From Carya illinoinensis (taxonomy: Eukaryota > Streptophyta > Magnoliopsida > Fagales > Juglandaceae), in the NCBI RefSeq assembly GCF_018687715.1, contig NC_056753.1, positions 26,144,501-26,208,500 on the forward strand: a stretch of 64,000 nt of DNA, in the 5' to 3' direction. This document shows positions 9,381 to 20,545 of this stretch, in pieces (the stretch's first letter is position 1; the number at the start of each line of letters is the position of its first letter). A model generated the notes under the pieces. The model had not been told where the DNA came from, ran no database searches, and saw nothing but the letters and a program-made list of their open reading frames with translations. The translations under genes were made by a program, and so were the position numbers.

Positions 9381-10684
9381 GAAAATGCTAGTTGAATCGG
9401 TAAAAGTAGCTAATTGAATTTCTTATTTTTTTAATTTATTTTTTTACGTATTGATTAAGTAAGTGAATATTAGTGAATTAATTTTTTTAAATATTTAAAA
9501 TTGTGTGAAAAATTATTAAAAGAAAAGAAGAAGAAAATAAAAAAGTGCATTTTGTTGTCATAACAATGTTTACTTCATGGGTTATATATCGGTTCATGTT
9601 GCACGATGCTATCTGTTTAGCATATATGCGGGCTAACATATAAAACAAAGGGGAGAAAAAGCTGGGAGTGTTAAATTGGCTAAATTTTACACACCTAGAG
9701 CATTAATGGCATTGGATTTATCAAAAACCTATCTAAATGTAAAATATGATGAATTTTATCAAAATAGAGCTACATTGGATTAGCTAAAGGAATGGGTGAG
9801 AAGTTTTGAGCTATAGTAAATCTTACATTTCCTTCAAATTTGAAGAGCTACTGCTAATCAAACAAATGTGTTTTTATTCAATTTGAAATGTTCTTTCTTT
9901 TATCTTAGTTTAAAGGTTACAGAACAGGAAAAATAAAAGCTACATTTAGTTGAAAGTTGATACTTTGCAGAGGGCTCTGGTCACGTTCGAGGTACACTGT
10001 GGGAGATTAATGCTTTTTTTAACTAGCTTTTGTGAATGTGCTTTCTTGCCGGTGTTAATTGATCATAATAGGGACTACAATTATCATGTTGGTGCACATC
10101 TAATAGTGCCCTATGCAAAATAATACCAGAAGATTAATAAAATTAAATTGAAAGAAATGCTTCAATTTGTGAATCAATAATTTAAGTATTAAATTAAATT
10201 ATTAATGTACATATGGTTAGTGTAATTGCAAAAATACAAAATAAATTAAAATATTATTGTTAAAAAAAATAATAATATATTATTATTTAGATGAATCCAA
10301 TGACTAGTCCAATGTGGGGTTATAGATAAGAAGGTTTTGGATTTATAAAAAGCTTGTACTTTTTATCAAATTTTAAAGATGACTTTAATAAAACCAATGA
10401 AAATGCTATAAAAGTGAATGCTATAAAAGTGATCAATTGAAATGCAAGCCACTAGCATTTAACACAATCAACACAAAATCTGAACTCGAATCAATTTGGG
10501 TTTGAATAAGAAATATATTTATATAAATGCTTTTTTTTATTATTATATTAAGTAGATTTATCGGTTATCAAGTATTTTGGAAAAGAAAGCTTCAACCAAC
10601 TTACATTCACGCAGAACAAATAAAGGAATTAGATATATGTGGCACACAAGCAATAGAAAGATTGCCATTGTTATAAAACAAGAC

Positions 10685-10720
<36 letters not shown>
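9380..10720. other. AT-rich intergenic DNA with a hAT-type MITE-like segment
   Basis: About 9698-10415 is bounded by AGCATTAATGGCATTGGATT on the left and, on the reverse strand at the right, AGCATTTTCATTGGTTTTAT. This resembles the GAGCATT-ATTGGATT ends of common plant MITEs. The inside includes ATTGGATTAGCTAAAGG and AT-rich filler. The rest of the stretch shows no genes; 10686-10722 is a (TA)n run. Confidence 0.4.
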
Positions 10721-10724
<4 letters not shown>

Positions 10725-10859
10725 CATACTAATTTGTTCTTGATATTGTATTGATCATTGTGGAAATAATTGGAAGCTAAAATTACAAATATAAAAACAG
10801 ACGGGGATCATACACTTAAAGAGCCATCGGGCCATAATTTGGAAGACCTAAATAGGAGT

Positions 10860-11360
10860 GATAATATGTGACACGACCCGTGAACTCAATATGAACACGA
10901 CACGAAATTAGTAGGATTGAGCTTGATGTTAATGGATTCGGGTCAAAATGAATTGATCCATTAAGACACGATTTATAAACAGGTCAACCCACTTAATCCT
11001 AAATCAACTCATTTAAACTTATTTCAAAATTATAATTTTATTATTTTTAATTGTAATATTAGTATTTTTCAATATGCTTATGTTTTTATAATTAGGATTT
11101 TAATTTTAACCTATACTCATATTTGTTTTTGTAAGGTTTGTAATATTGGTTTTATTATGCTAAAATTTGAAAAATATTGATATTTTTTAGTAGATAGTCT
11201 TACTTTTTTAAGATATTGTGATTACTAATAAATATAAATTTTTAACTTTTATGTGAAATTATATTGATTAGGTCAATTGGGTTATATGTGTTAGTTCAAT
11301 ATATTTATATCAATTGAATTTAAATGAGTCGTATCATGTTAACATATTTCTAAGTAATTA
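10860..11360. repeat. Dispersed repeat rich in CACGAC/GTCGTG motifs, copy 1
   Basis: It contains GACACGACCCGTGAACTC, ACACGACACGAAATTAG, GGGTCAAAATGAATTGA and AGGTCAACCCACTTAAT, ending near CGTATCATGTTAACATA. A related copy lies inside CuAO intron 1 (about 16640-17190), with GTGTCGTGTCAATCTATTTT and TAACACGACACAATACGACC. It looks like a non-autonomous repeat family; its class is not determined. Confidence 0.5.
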
Positions 11361-11429
11361 TCAAACTAGTCACTAAATAAAACGAGTAAAATGACATGAT
11401 CTTTGTTATTTAAATAGATAGAATTAGAG

Positions 11430-11590
11430 GTTGAAAATTCAAGGGGTGCTATCCGCATGGTGTAAGGTGGAGTGGACCCTTCCCCACACCCTGCCTCAGC
11501 CGCATGCGGGGGTGAAGGGTTTGCACCACCAAACCTAGCCCTCGTGCCAGAAGGCTGGTCATACACCTCATTCGCCCCGTCCACTATACA
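11430..11590. other. GC-rich patch of unknown origin
   Basis: About 160 bases of clearly GC-rich sequence sit in very AT-rich surroundings. It contains inverted motifs (CCCTTCCCCACACCC against GGGGGTGAAGGG) and GCATGCGG around 11503. The open frame across it is short and not recognised. It may be a captured or SINE/LTR-derived piece. Confidence 0.35.
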
Positions 11591-12027
11591 ATCTTGTAAA
11601 TATAAGTAATTTTAATTTGTATAAATATATAAATATTTATATGTTTATATATATTACATATATTTATAATTTATATCTTTATATATATAATGTAATGTGT
11701 GGGATTGAGAAAATGCGGGCTGATGTTGGGCCCAACACATTCAAACACTCATAACTAAAAATTAACACGAAACTGACACGAACGGAGTTGCCACCCACCC
11801 GTAGACGTAGGCCGCCAACATCCAAACGACTAACCAATTGATAGTGAATCCAAAAAAACAAATGAAATAATTAATAGGAGATGATCAATCTAAGATGGCT
11901 CTCTCCATCGGTCGATTAATCCTATTCTTGTTCTGATTGCCGTTCCAATTCTACTGGTCGACATTGTCCGCAGGGTCCCTATCGAAGTATGACGACTAAT
12001 GTTGCGTGAGGTAATTAGCATTCATTG

Positions 12028-13460
12028 TTTTTTTTTTTTAAATAGACTTCAATTCAATTCATAAATGAAGGATGTTACAGCTGTGACCTATAAGTCCGGA
12101 TACAAATCCTGATTACAAGCTAACTACTCAACGGTTATAAGTTCCCTTGCACAAAATTTTCATTGTGCTAGACACTGTCTAAAACTTCAAAAACTCTCTA
12201 ATGACACAACCATTCTGAGATACGAAACTCTGTAAAAAACAAAGGTGTCCATGTCAGCTTGTCTGCCAGAAAACCAACTCATTTCACCCCCCACCCTTCA
12301 CTGGAAGATGGGGATTTTCCACTCTCATCCTCCAAAGAGGATAGAGACTCACTACCCTACTTCTCTAAAGAAGAAAGGGAATTGGCTATTTCAAATTATT
12401 CTCATTAACCTAATAGTACAAAAAACACAACTCCACTAACATACCCTAACGGAAAGACAAAAAAAGAAAAAAAGTATTACACACTCCACTAACTGCCCTC
12501 GCTGAATGCTAATGCTGTATGCACGTTCTCCATCTACTCTGGAATGCTACTGCCCATGCCCTCCTCCCATTACCGAACCATCCCTCACCTCCCAATCCAG
12601 GTATCCAGTCTCGTTGCCTTCAACCTCTTGCATTACTGGTACTCCAATCGACAACCAACATTTTGGATTGATAGAGACAAAAACATCCAAAACCAGAGAC
12701 ATCCATGCACAGAGCAACCAGAGCTTATTCACAGACATCCAAAATAGAGACATCCATGCACAAAGCAACCGGAACTTATTCACAGACATCCAAAATAGAG
12801 ACATCCAAAACCAGAAACAGCTCGTAACAAAATGAAACAAACGAAAGTAGAAAAAAAAAATCAACCACCGTTTGACTGCGTCGCTTGAAACTCTAATCAC
12901 CATCCATGAAGACATCCACCGTGAGCTACGCCCGAGATCCACCCCAAAAGAAATTTTATCCCCTCCATGCAGCTCGGCATGCATTCCCAAAATAATCCTC
13001 TGTTTTCCATGGATAAAACTGAGTTCTTATACCCTATAGAAGAGCACCCCAACCAGCAAGCTAACTCCATCTCCATGAGCAAACTCCATGACCAACCCAC
13101 ACCGTAAACCCTCAAATTTGTCCCCTCAGAAGACCAAAACTAAATGATCAGGAACACCTGCCATTCAAAGCCTAAATTCTCCACCTCCACCGTGTAATGT
13201 CTCTCCACCTAGCTGGGTGATTTGTTAAGGAAGAAGATTCAGAAATAAACGTCTGGTCATCGGTCTTTCAATAAACATCAACACAGCCAAACAACTTTTA
13301 TTATCAAAGGAAAATTTTGACTCAGAAATAGAAAATGAAAAAGATGGAGGAGGGAGGAAAGAGCCAAAGCTCCACCTCCCTCAAATGGCTTTCCTGAACT
13401 TTTCCTAAAGAGAAGGGAGAGTTTCTCTCACTAGGGTTTCTGTCGAAAAAAGTTTATAAT
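12028..13460 (-). mobile_element. Retroelement-like insertion, probably LINE-type, minus strand
   Basis: Comparison with copy 1 of the CuAO upstream region shows an insertion between ATTAGCATTCATTG and ACATTTTTAGTTTAAT. It begins on the plus strand with a run of T, which is poly(A) on the minus strand as at the 3' end of a LINE or other retroposed sequence, and its far end (minus-strand 5' end) is a G-rich leader-like sequence around 13360-13445. Minus-strand frames (12547-12990 and 12897-13115) are Trp- and Met-rich and not identified. I see no reverse transcriptase, so it would be an internally deleted or non-autonomous copy. No clear target duplication was found. Confidence 0.45.
12695..12806 (-). 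repeat. 51-bp tandem repeat
   Basis: Two nearly identical 51-bp units (12695-12745 and 12746-12796), each starting AGAGACATCCATGCACA and ending CAGACATCCAAAAT, are followed by a partial third. Because 51 is a multiple of three, the minus-strand frame carries a repeated W-M-S-L-F-W-M-S-V-N-K segment. Confidence 0.9.
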
Positions 13461-13832
13461 ACATTTTTAGTTTAATTAATAAAATATATAAGTCAATGGA
13501 GGATAGTGAAAATATTTTTTAAAAATCGGAAATACAAAAATTAAGTCTCAGATGATTATGATATCATGCGTATGTATAAGTATAGTGAAAGAATCGGCCA
13601 TGATAATGAACCATAATTTAGATTTTCGAGGGTATTAATTAATTAATTATGGTCTTTGGTGTATTTATTGACGCAAGATTAGAGAAATACTTAATCAAAC
13701 CACACTGCCATAATTTAAAAAATGGACAGAGTTTGAGTTTCCAACTTGAGTTGTTAATTACGAATTAAAACATGACCGTTGAAAGATCTAGCCCAGCTGG
13801 CAGCATAATATTCGAGCACGTACGCTACAATG

Positions 13833-13843
13833 TTTATATATTT
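13833..13843 (+). promoter_or_regulatory. Probable TATA box of the CuAO gene
   Basis: TTTATATATTT lies about 60 bases before the CuAO start codon, which would place transcription start near 13865-13870 and give a short leader of roughly 30 bases. The start codon context is AGACAATGTC. Confidence 0.55.
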
Positions 13844-13896
13844 GTTGTTAAAAGCAAACAGCTCGCTAGGCCTCATTAATTTCTACGAACTAGACA

Positions 13897-14812
13897 ATGT
13901 CTTCAGCGTTGAAAATAATGCTATTGATCCTGGTGCTCCTATCCCTCCATACCTTATCTCTAGCCTCAAGCCACCAGCACCACCCCTTAGACCCTCTAAC
14001 TCGATCTGAGTTCACTCTGGTCCGCACCATAGTGCAGAAATCGTACCCTCGTTCGATCCACAACCTAACCTTCCAATACGTCGGTTTGGACGAGCCAGAT
14101 AAACCCAGAGTCCTTGCATGGCTATCGAACCCAGCCTCCAAACCTCCACCACGGCGTGCCTTCGTCATCACACGTCTCTCAAAAAAATCTCACGAGATCG
14201 TAGTGGATTTGTCGACACGTTTGATAGTCTCCGATGTTGTTTACGACGGATATGGCTACCCTTTGCTTACCTCTGACGAACAAATTGCTGCAATCACACT
14301 GCCCCAAACATACGAGCCATTCATCGAATCAGTTAAGAAGAGGGGGCTGAACTTATCCGACGTGGTTTGCTCCACTTTTACGGTCGGCTGGTTCGGAGAG
14401 GTGAAGATCAGTGCGAGGGTTTTGAAGCTACTGTGTTTCTATACAGATCATGGAACGGTTAATCTATACGTGAGACCAGTGGAGGGAATAACGTTAGTAG
14501 TTGATCTAGACGAGATGAAGATAGTTGAATACTATGATAGGTTTAGGGTTCCGGTGCCAAAAGCTGAAGGAACAGAGTATCGGGCATCCAAGATGAAGCC
14601 ACCATTCGGTCCTCACTTGAATGGTGCAGCCTTCCTGCAACCGGACGGACCAGGGTTTAATATAGATGGTCACACTGTCAGGTCGGTATTTCTTCTCTCT
14701 TATTTCTTTTGAGCAAACTTGACTCATCCAACGCCATTTTTGTTTGTATAATATATAACATTGGCAAGGCTGGCTAATTTAAGCTTTGATTTTATGCGCG
14801 ATTGGTTTAAGC

Positions 14813-14856
<44 letters not shown>

Positions 14857-17800
14857 GTTTTTCTTTTTCTGCATGTGGAACTGTAGGAGTCATGGTTGAT
14901 TATTCCCAGGTTCTACCTAACTTAGGTTCATACATGGAAATTGGACAAGTGAAATGATTAGTTTTGTATTGAAAAATTCATCATTCTCATTTCACACATA
15001 ATTTTTTAATTTTAAAATTTTTCTCTTATCAAATATATAATAAAAAAATCTAATTGTAAGTAAAAGTACAAACTAATATATGTATCAATTAAATATAATT
15101 GATCAAAAAATAATTTTTATTAAAAATAATATTAACTTAAATTTTGAATATAAAGAAATCAGTATTGATATACATATTAATACGTAATTTTATTTGTATA
15201 TAGTAAAACTCATATAATATATGAATGATTAAAATAAAAATTAATTTAATTTAAGAAGAATAAAATTAAAAAATAAAAAATTAATAAAAATTGTAAAAAA
15301 TAAAATAAATATAATATATAGTATATTTAAACGACAAGTATAAAGTCCTTTTTTCTAATAGAATTGATAAGGTGGCCCACAATAGTACTGAGCTAGATTC
15401 CATCACATATTCACATGTTCTCGTCTATGCCATTTAAGTCGTCTATGCCAGTGTATAGAAATATTATTATTAAGGAAAAAATTTTGAATAATAATGTAAT
15501 ATTTTTAGGAAAAAAATATATAAATTCTAACATCAAATAGTAACATAGACTTAAATCAGTTTTAAAGCATTTAGAATTTAAAAAAAAAAAAAAAAAGAAT
15601 CTTGAAACAAACATGTGCAGCACAGGAGATAAACTGTTAACAGTAAAGGAACGTGCATAGCACGTTTTCTTAATTTAATAAAGCGATTATTTTTAAAAAA
15701 TAACATAATTTTTATAAAGAAATAAAATACTAAGGTTTTTATAAGATATTATTATTTGATTTTAATGTTTCATAATGAATTTAAATTGATAAATAAATAA
15801 TATTTTATTAGGATAATTGTATTCGTAAATGTAGTTGGTAAATATATTTAAACTTAATTATTTTACATTTCTCTTTGTTTATATAAGGAATGAATAAAAA
15901 TTTTAAATCACATAAATAAATTGATATATAAATTATAATTTATATAAAAGATCATATATATATAATAGAATATATATATATATATATATATATAGATATC
16001 TAATATACCTCATAAATAAATGATCATCAATGCATAGGTTACAGGATCATGCATGCTGCATGAATTTTAATAATTATGAATTTATTCATAAGTGATTGGG
16101 GAGAGAGATTAAAAAATTAAGAACTTTTAAGAAGAGAGAGCCACTTTAATTTATTCATGTAACTAACGGCGTTAATTTTAACGGTAAAACAACAAAAACC
16201 GTTAAATCAATAAAATTTCGTTAGATAGCCACTTTATATATATAAAGATATATACACACACATGACTGCACAGCCTCTGCTCCACGCAAACCACAACACG
16301 TAGATCAGGATGGTTTTCGCAGCTCGTAGACAAAAATAAAAACAAGCAGAGGTAGGCTGGTCAGAACCTCCCAAAACAAGACTTGTCACGCCTACCCAGT
16401 TACTAGGTTAGGAATAGAAAAACAAGTAATTCTAGCTATAAGTACAGCTCAAAAATTTTTTAAAAAAACGAAATTTTTTTTTCTCTGAAAACGGAATCGG
16501 GAATGTTTGAACAACTGAACTTGCAAAAATAATTTTTTATTAAAAAAACCCATTGTCAGAACCATCCCCCTTCAGCCAGGTTTAGGCGGGCTAGGAGAGG
16601 CCGGATCCAAGTTTTTGTGATGGGCATGGACTAAAAATAAAAGTATCAAATCATGTTAATGGATCGTACTCGTATCGTATCAAAATATATATATTATACT
16701 ATATAATTTAACTCTAACCTGACTTATTAAACTTATCGTGCCAAAATTTTAAACCCTAACATAACGAATTGTGTCGTGTCAATCTATTTTGACTCATTAA
16801 TAAATATTATGAAATAAGTTAACACGACACAATACGACCCATTTCAAACAGTTTATTTAAATAGGTTAAAAATATTTGAAATTAACCAGTTTGACTTAAT
16901 TAATTAAATTTAGTATAATTTTATATAAATTTAAAAATTACAATATTTATAAAAATTATTAAGTTAATACAAATCTAAAATTACAATCAAAATAATAAAA
17001 ATATCAATATTAAAATTCTAATAATTTTACTTATAAGTATAAGGGTATAATTGTAACTTTAACTTTCTTAAAGTGTTCAGCAATCTTGTCTTAACGGGTC
17101 AACATGTTTTGACTCAAACTAGTTAAAATTAAATCATAATTCGCTATTATCGTATCGTGTTCATGTTAGGTTAACAGACCGTATAAAATATTATCTCCCC
17201 TAACTAAAAAATTAGAGCCCAAGGACGTCATGTAAATGTTAATGTCCCTAAATGACCATCCAGGACTACTCATTTTAGTAGTTTTCTTCTTGAGGGTCAA
17301 GGCTGGCGCTTAAGGTCTAGTATCTAGCCGAGTGGTACTACATTTAACGGAACTTGAAAATACTGACAAACTAACATTTATTTTTGGTGGTTTGGTGATC
17401 AGTTGGGCCAATTGGGTCTTTCACGTAGGATATGACGTTCGAGCCGGTCCAATAATATCTACAGCATCAATATATGACCTGGATAAGCAGACACATCGTC
17501 GAGTCCTATACAGAGGATTCATATCGGAGTTGTTTGTGCCTTACATGGACCCAACCGAGGAGTGGTACTACAAAACATTCTTTGATAGCGGTGAGTTCGG
17601 GTTCGGTCAATCTGCGGTGTCACTCGAGCCCTTTGCCGATTGCCCTTCCAATGCAGAGTTCTTGGATGCATATTATGCCGGAGCTGATGGTTTGCCCGTG
17701 AAAATATCGAACGCTTTTTGTATATTCGAGCGCTACGCAGGAAATATTATGTGGCGTCACACTGAGTTGGAGATTCCAAATGAAGTTGTAAGTCATATTA

Positions 17801-19172
17801 TTCTTATTATTATTATGTTTCACTCAAGTTAATTACTGTTGGTTAATTTGGACATGACAAGTACGGATCGACGAAAATTTTATGGTGAAGCAGATAAGGG
17901 AGGTGAGGCCGGAGGTAACCCTTGTAGTGAGGATGGTCGCAACAGTTGGCAACTATGACTACATTCTTGATTGGGAATTCAAGCCCAGTGGTTCCATTAA
18001 ATTTGGGGTATGGAATCATTTACCTTTTTTTGCCATTTATGAAGTTTCATGCTAAGTTATATGATCAGGAAACATGTAGTGACTATATGTCTGCATGTGC
18101 ATGTAACATTATTACCAACTTTTAAAATCGTCGCATATTGCCTTATTTTTTTTAATCTCTATCTACAACTAAAATAGGAATCAATTACATATTTCAAAAT
18201 GGAGGTAATTTGTATAGTTTGATGATTATATTACAAAAGAGCGGTACATATTATATATATGCAGCGTGGGTGTACAAAATTAATTAATTGGTGATGTAAA
18301 GCTTTCGTTATCTGAATGATATATAGGTAGGGTTAACGGGAGTGCTAGAAGTGAAGGGTGTGACATACACTCACGCAGATCATATAAAGGAGGATGTCTA
18401 TGGCACCCTGTTAGCTGATAACACAATCGGTGTGTACCACGACCACTTTTTGACGTACTATCTTGACCTCGACGTGGATGGCGAACCCAACTCCTTTATC
18501 AAGAAAAAGTTGGAGAAGATCCAGGTAATAGATCCCCACAGCTCACCAAGGAAAAGTTACTGGACAACTGTGAGTGAGACAGCTAAAACTGAATCTGATG
18601 CACGAGTTCAGTTGGGCTTGATGCAGTCTGAGTTAACAGTGGTGAATACGAATAAGAAAACCAAACTTGGCAACGACGTTGGTTATCGTTTGATTCCAGG
18701 GTCAGCATCACATCCTCTTTTGTCATATGATGATTACCCACAAATTCGGGGAGCCTTCACCAATAATGATGTGTGGGTTACACCGTATAACAAGTCAGAG
18801 AAATGGGCTGGAGGATTATATGTTGATCAAAGCCATGGAGATGATACCTTGGCAACTTGGAGCCTCAGGTACCACATGATAAACTGAACTAGGAAGAAGA
18901 ACATATGAAATGATCTTAATTTGATTGTTGTTGATTGAGTTTGATTTGTTTGTCTGTGCAGGAATAGGGACATTGAAAATAAGGATATAGTATTGTGGTA
19001 CACAATTGGATTTCATCATGTCCCTTGCCAGGAAGATTTCCCGGTGATGCCAACCTTGAGTGCTGGGTTTGAGCTCCGGCCGACCAATTTCTTTGAGAGC
19101 AATCCCGTCCTTAAAACAAAAGCACCCAAGCATGTGGACTGGTCTAACTGCAGTACTACCACTCACCCATGA
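13897..19172 (+). CDS. Copper amine oxidase (primary-amine oxidase), complete, five exons
   Basis: Exons 13897-14681, 17403-17787, 17894-18007, 18327-18868 and 18962-19172 join, with GT/AG borders, to a 678-codon frame, close to the usual plant CuAO length. The enzyme oxidises primary amines such as putrescine to the aldehyde with release of ammonia and hydrogen peroxide. Residues 1-24 are a hydrophobic signal peptide, suggesting the apoplast or another secretory destination. The catalytic base is Asp323 (F-D-S-G-E-F-G), the topaquinone precursor is Tyr411 (V-G-N-Y-D-Y), and the copper ligands are His466 and His468 (Y-H-D-H-F) plus His627 or His628 ([10 protein letters not shown]). Cys342 and Cys368 match a conserved disulphide. 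No stop or shift interrupts it. Intron 1 is large (2721 bp) and repeat-filled. The neighbourhood has broken copies of the same family. Confidence 0.96.
14682..17402 (+). other. CuAO intron 1, repeat-rich
   Basis: The 2.7 kb intron starts GTCGGT and ends TGATCAG. It contains a (CT)n tract at 14816-14854, AT-rich DNA (14990-15350), a poly(A) run near 15581, a TA/AT run around 15958-15994, and a copy of the CACGAC-type dispersed repeat at about 16640-17190. No coding sequence is seen inside. The other three introns are short (106, 319 and 93 bases). Confidence 0.85.
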
Positions 19173-19775
19173 CTGTACTTCATTGTGTAAGAATTATTAT
19201 AAGAACCCCTATCCCCCGGGAACGTGTTGTAAAATCTCGTGATCTTCTACCAGAATAATCTTCGTCGGTTTTGTCGTAATATTTAGCAAAATCAGCAGGG
19301 GGCATTGCTATGAATAATTGGTTCTTGTAAAGTGTCGATGTTGGATCCCAATTGAATCTTAATTACTATATATAGTCATCAGAGATATGTGAGTATGTCA
19401 TATATTATTCATGAAAAAATTACAAAGCAAAATGATATTCCAAGTCTTGTAACAATCTTTCGTCATCAATCTCGACATGCCATTAAATGATTAGATGATA
19501 ATTAGTATCCGAAAATTACAAAATCTGAATTTAAAATCGATCGTACGTAACATGTAATATGAATTAATGAAAAGTTTCAATGGGGTTGGTCATGTATGTA
19601 CGTTAACATGCATTATTACATCGCATACATGCATGCATGCATGAAGTAGTAGCAGCTAGTGTTAACAGTTGTGGGTTGCTTTCGAAATAATTAGCTGGTC
19701 GTAGCTCAAACCCACCATGAACGTACTGCTGGCATGGAAATCTTCTTGGCATGGATTGTGATGGAACCTAACAGT
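19173..19775 (+). other. CuAO downstream region
   Basis: The 3' flank is AT-rich with possible AATAAT-type polyadenylation signals at about 19253 and 19312, and an ATGC tetranucleotide run near 19627-19642. No gene is seen before the CACTA element begins. Confidence 0.5.
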
Positions 19776-20199
19776 TACTACAACAAATACTAGCTTTCGT
19801 CATGGGTTCTTTTTCCATGACAGAACATCGTGTGTTATAGTGGCTATTTGTCACCAAAACAAAGCATGGGAACAAAACTAGCCTTTTACCATGAGATTCT
19901 TTCGGTGACAATAGTGTAGTGGTAATAGGGGTTCTAATCATGAAAAATACTTTTGATCCCACTACTGTGTGTTACTGGGATTAAAATGTACAAAAATTTT
20001 AGTTCGTCGTGGGTTAAAAGTTATAACCCACCAGCTAATGTTTTTTCCCATGAAATATTCATCATCGCAAAACTCGTAGCTCCCCAGCAGATAGTCCTTC
20101 GTGAGTAATTTAATATTTGCCACTAAGCTATTTCATTTTTAGCCCACGAAATATACCATCAGTTAATTATTATTGAATTAATTCCACAACAAATCCCGC

Positions 20200-20545
20200 T
20201 ATACTCCGTGCGATACCGGGTCTCTTCTTTTCTCTATTTCCTTCTTCCCCACCCCTTTCCTTTCTTTCCCAACTGCCGCGCCCCCCCCCTCCAAACTTGT
20301 GGCCGCCACTGTACATTGCCCTCGCCCTACAACCTCATTGCCTCTCACCATAGTCACGTCCTCCCCCACGCTGAATACTAATCGTCCCCAACCAGTGCAT
20401 CGAAGTAGAGAGAAGAAATTTCCCAGCAACTGCCCTAGCCTCCAGTATTTGTTGGAAAGCCCTCATCTGGTGCATCCCCTCTCTCGGGGCTTGGAGACAC
20501 AGTCAACCTCACATTCTTCTCCCTCCATCTTTTATTTCTATTAAT
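20200..20545 (+). other. C/T-rich leader-like segment within the large CACTA element
   Basis: This short region is much richer in C than its surroundings, with a (C)9 run at 20281-20289 and CTTCTCCCTCC-type tracts. It may be the promoter-proximal leader of the element's transcript. Short frames here are not recognised. Confidence 0.3.

Larger units (their letters stand above)
10722..13890 (+). repeat. CuAO upstream region, copy 2 (functional copy, interrupted)
   Basis: This is the upstream DNA of the intact CuAO gene. Blocks matching copy 1 (7255-9380) occur at 10722-10795, 11925-12010 and 13470-13790, but they are separated by insertions: a dispersed repeat with CGTGTCGTGTTAAC-type motifs (10860-11360), a GC-rich patch (11430-11590) and a retroelement-like insertion (about 12028-13460). 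Confidence 0.7.

Noticed and set aside
13890..14171. Minus-strand open frame opposite CuAO exon 1
   Set aside because: It is a shadow of the real exon on the other strand and shows no domain.
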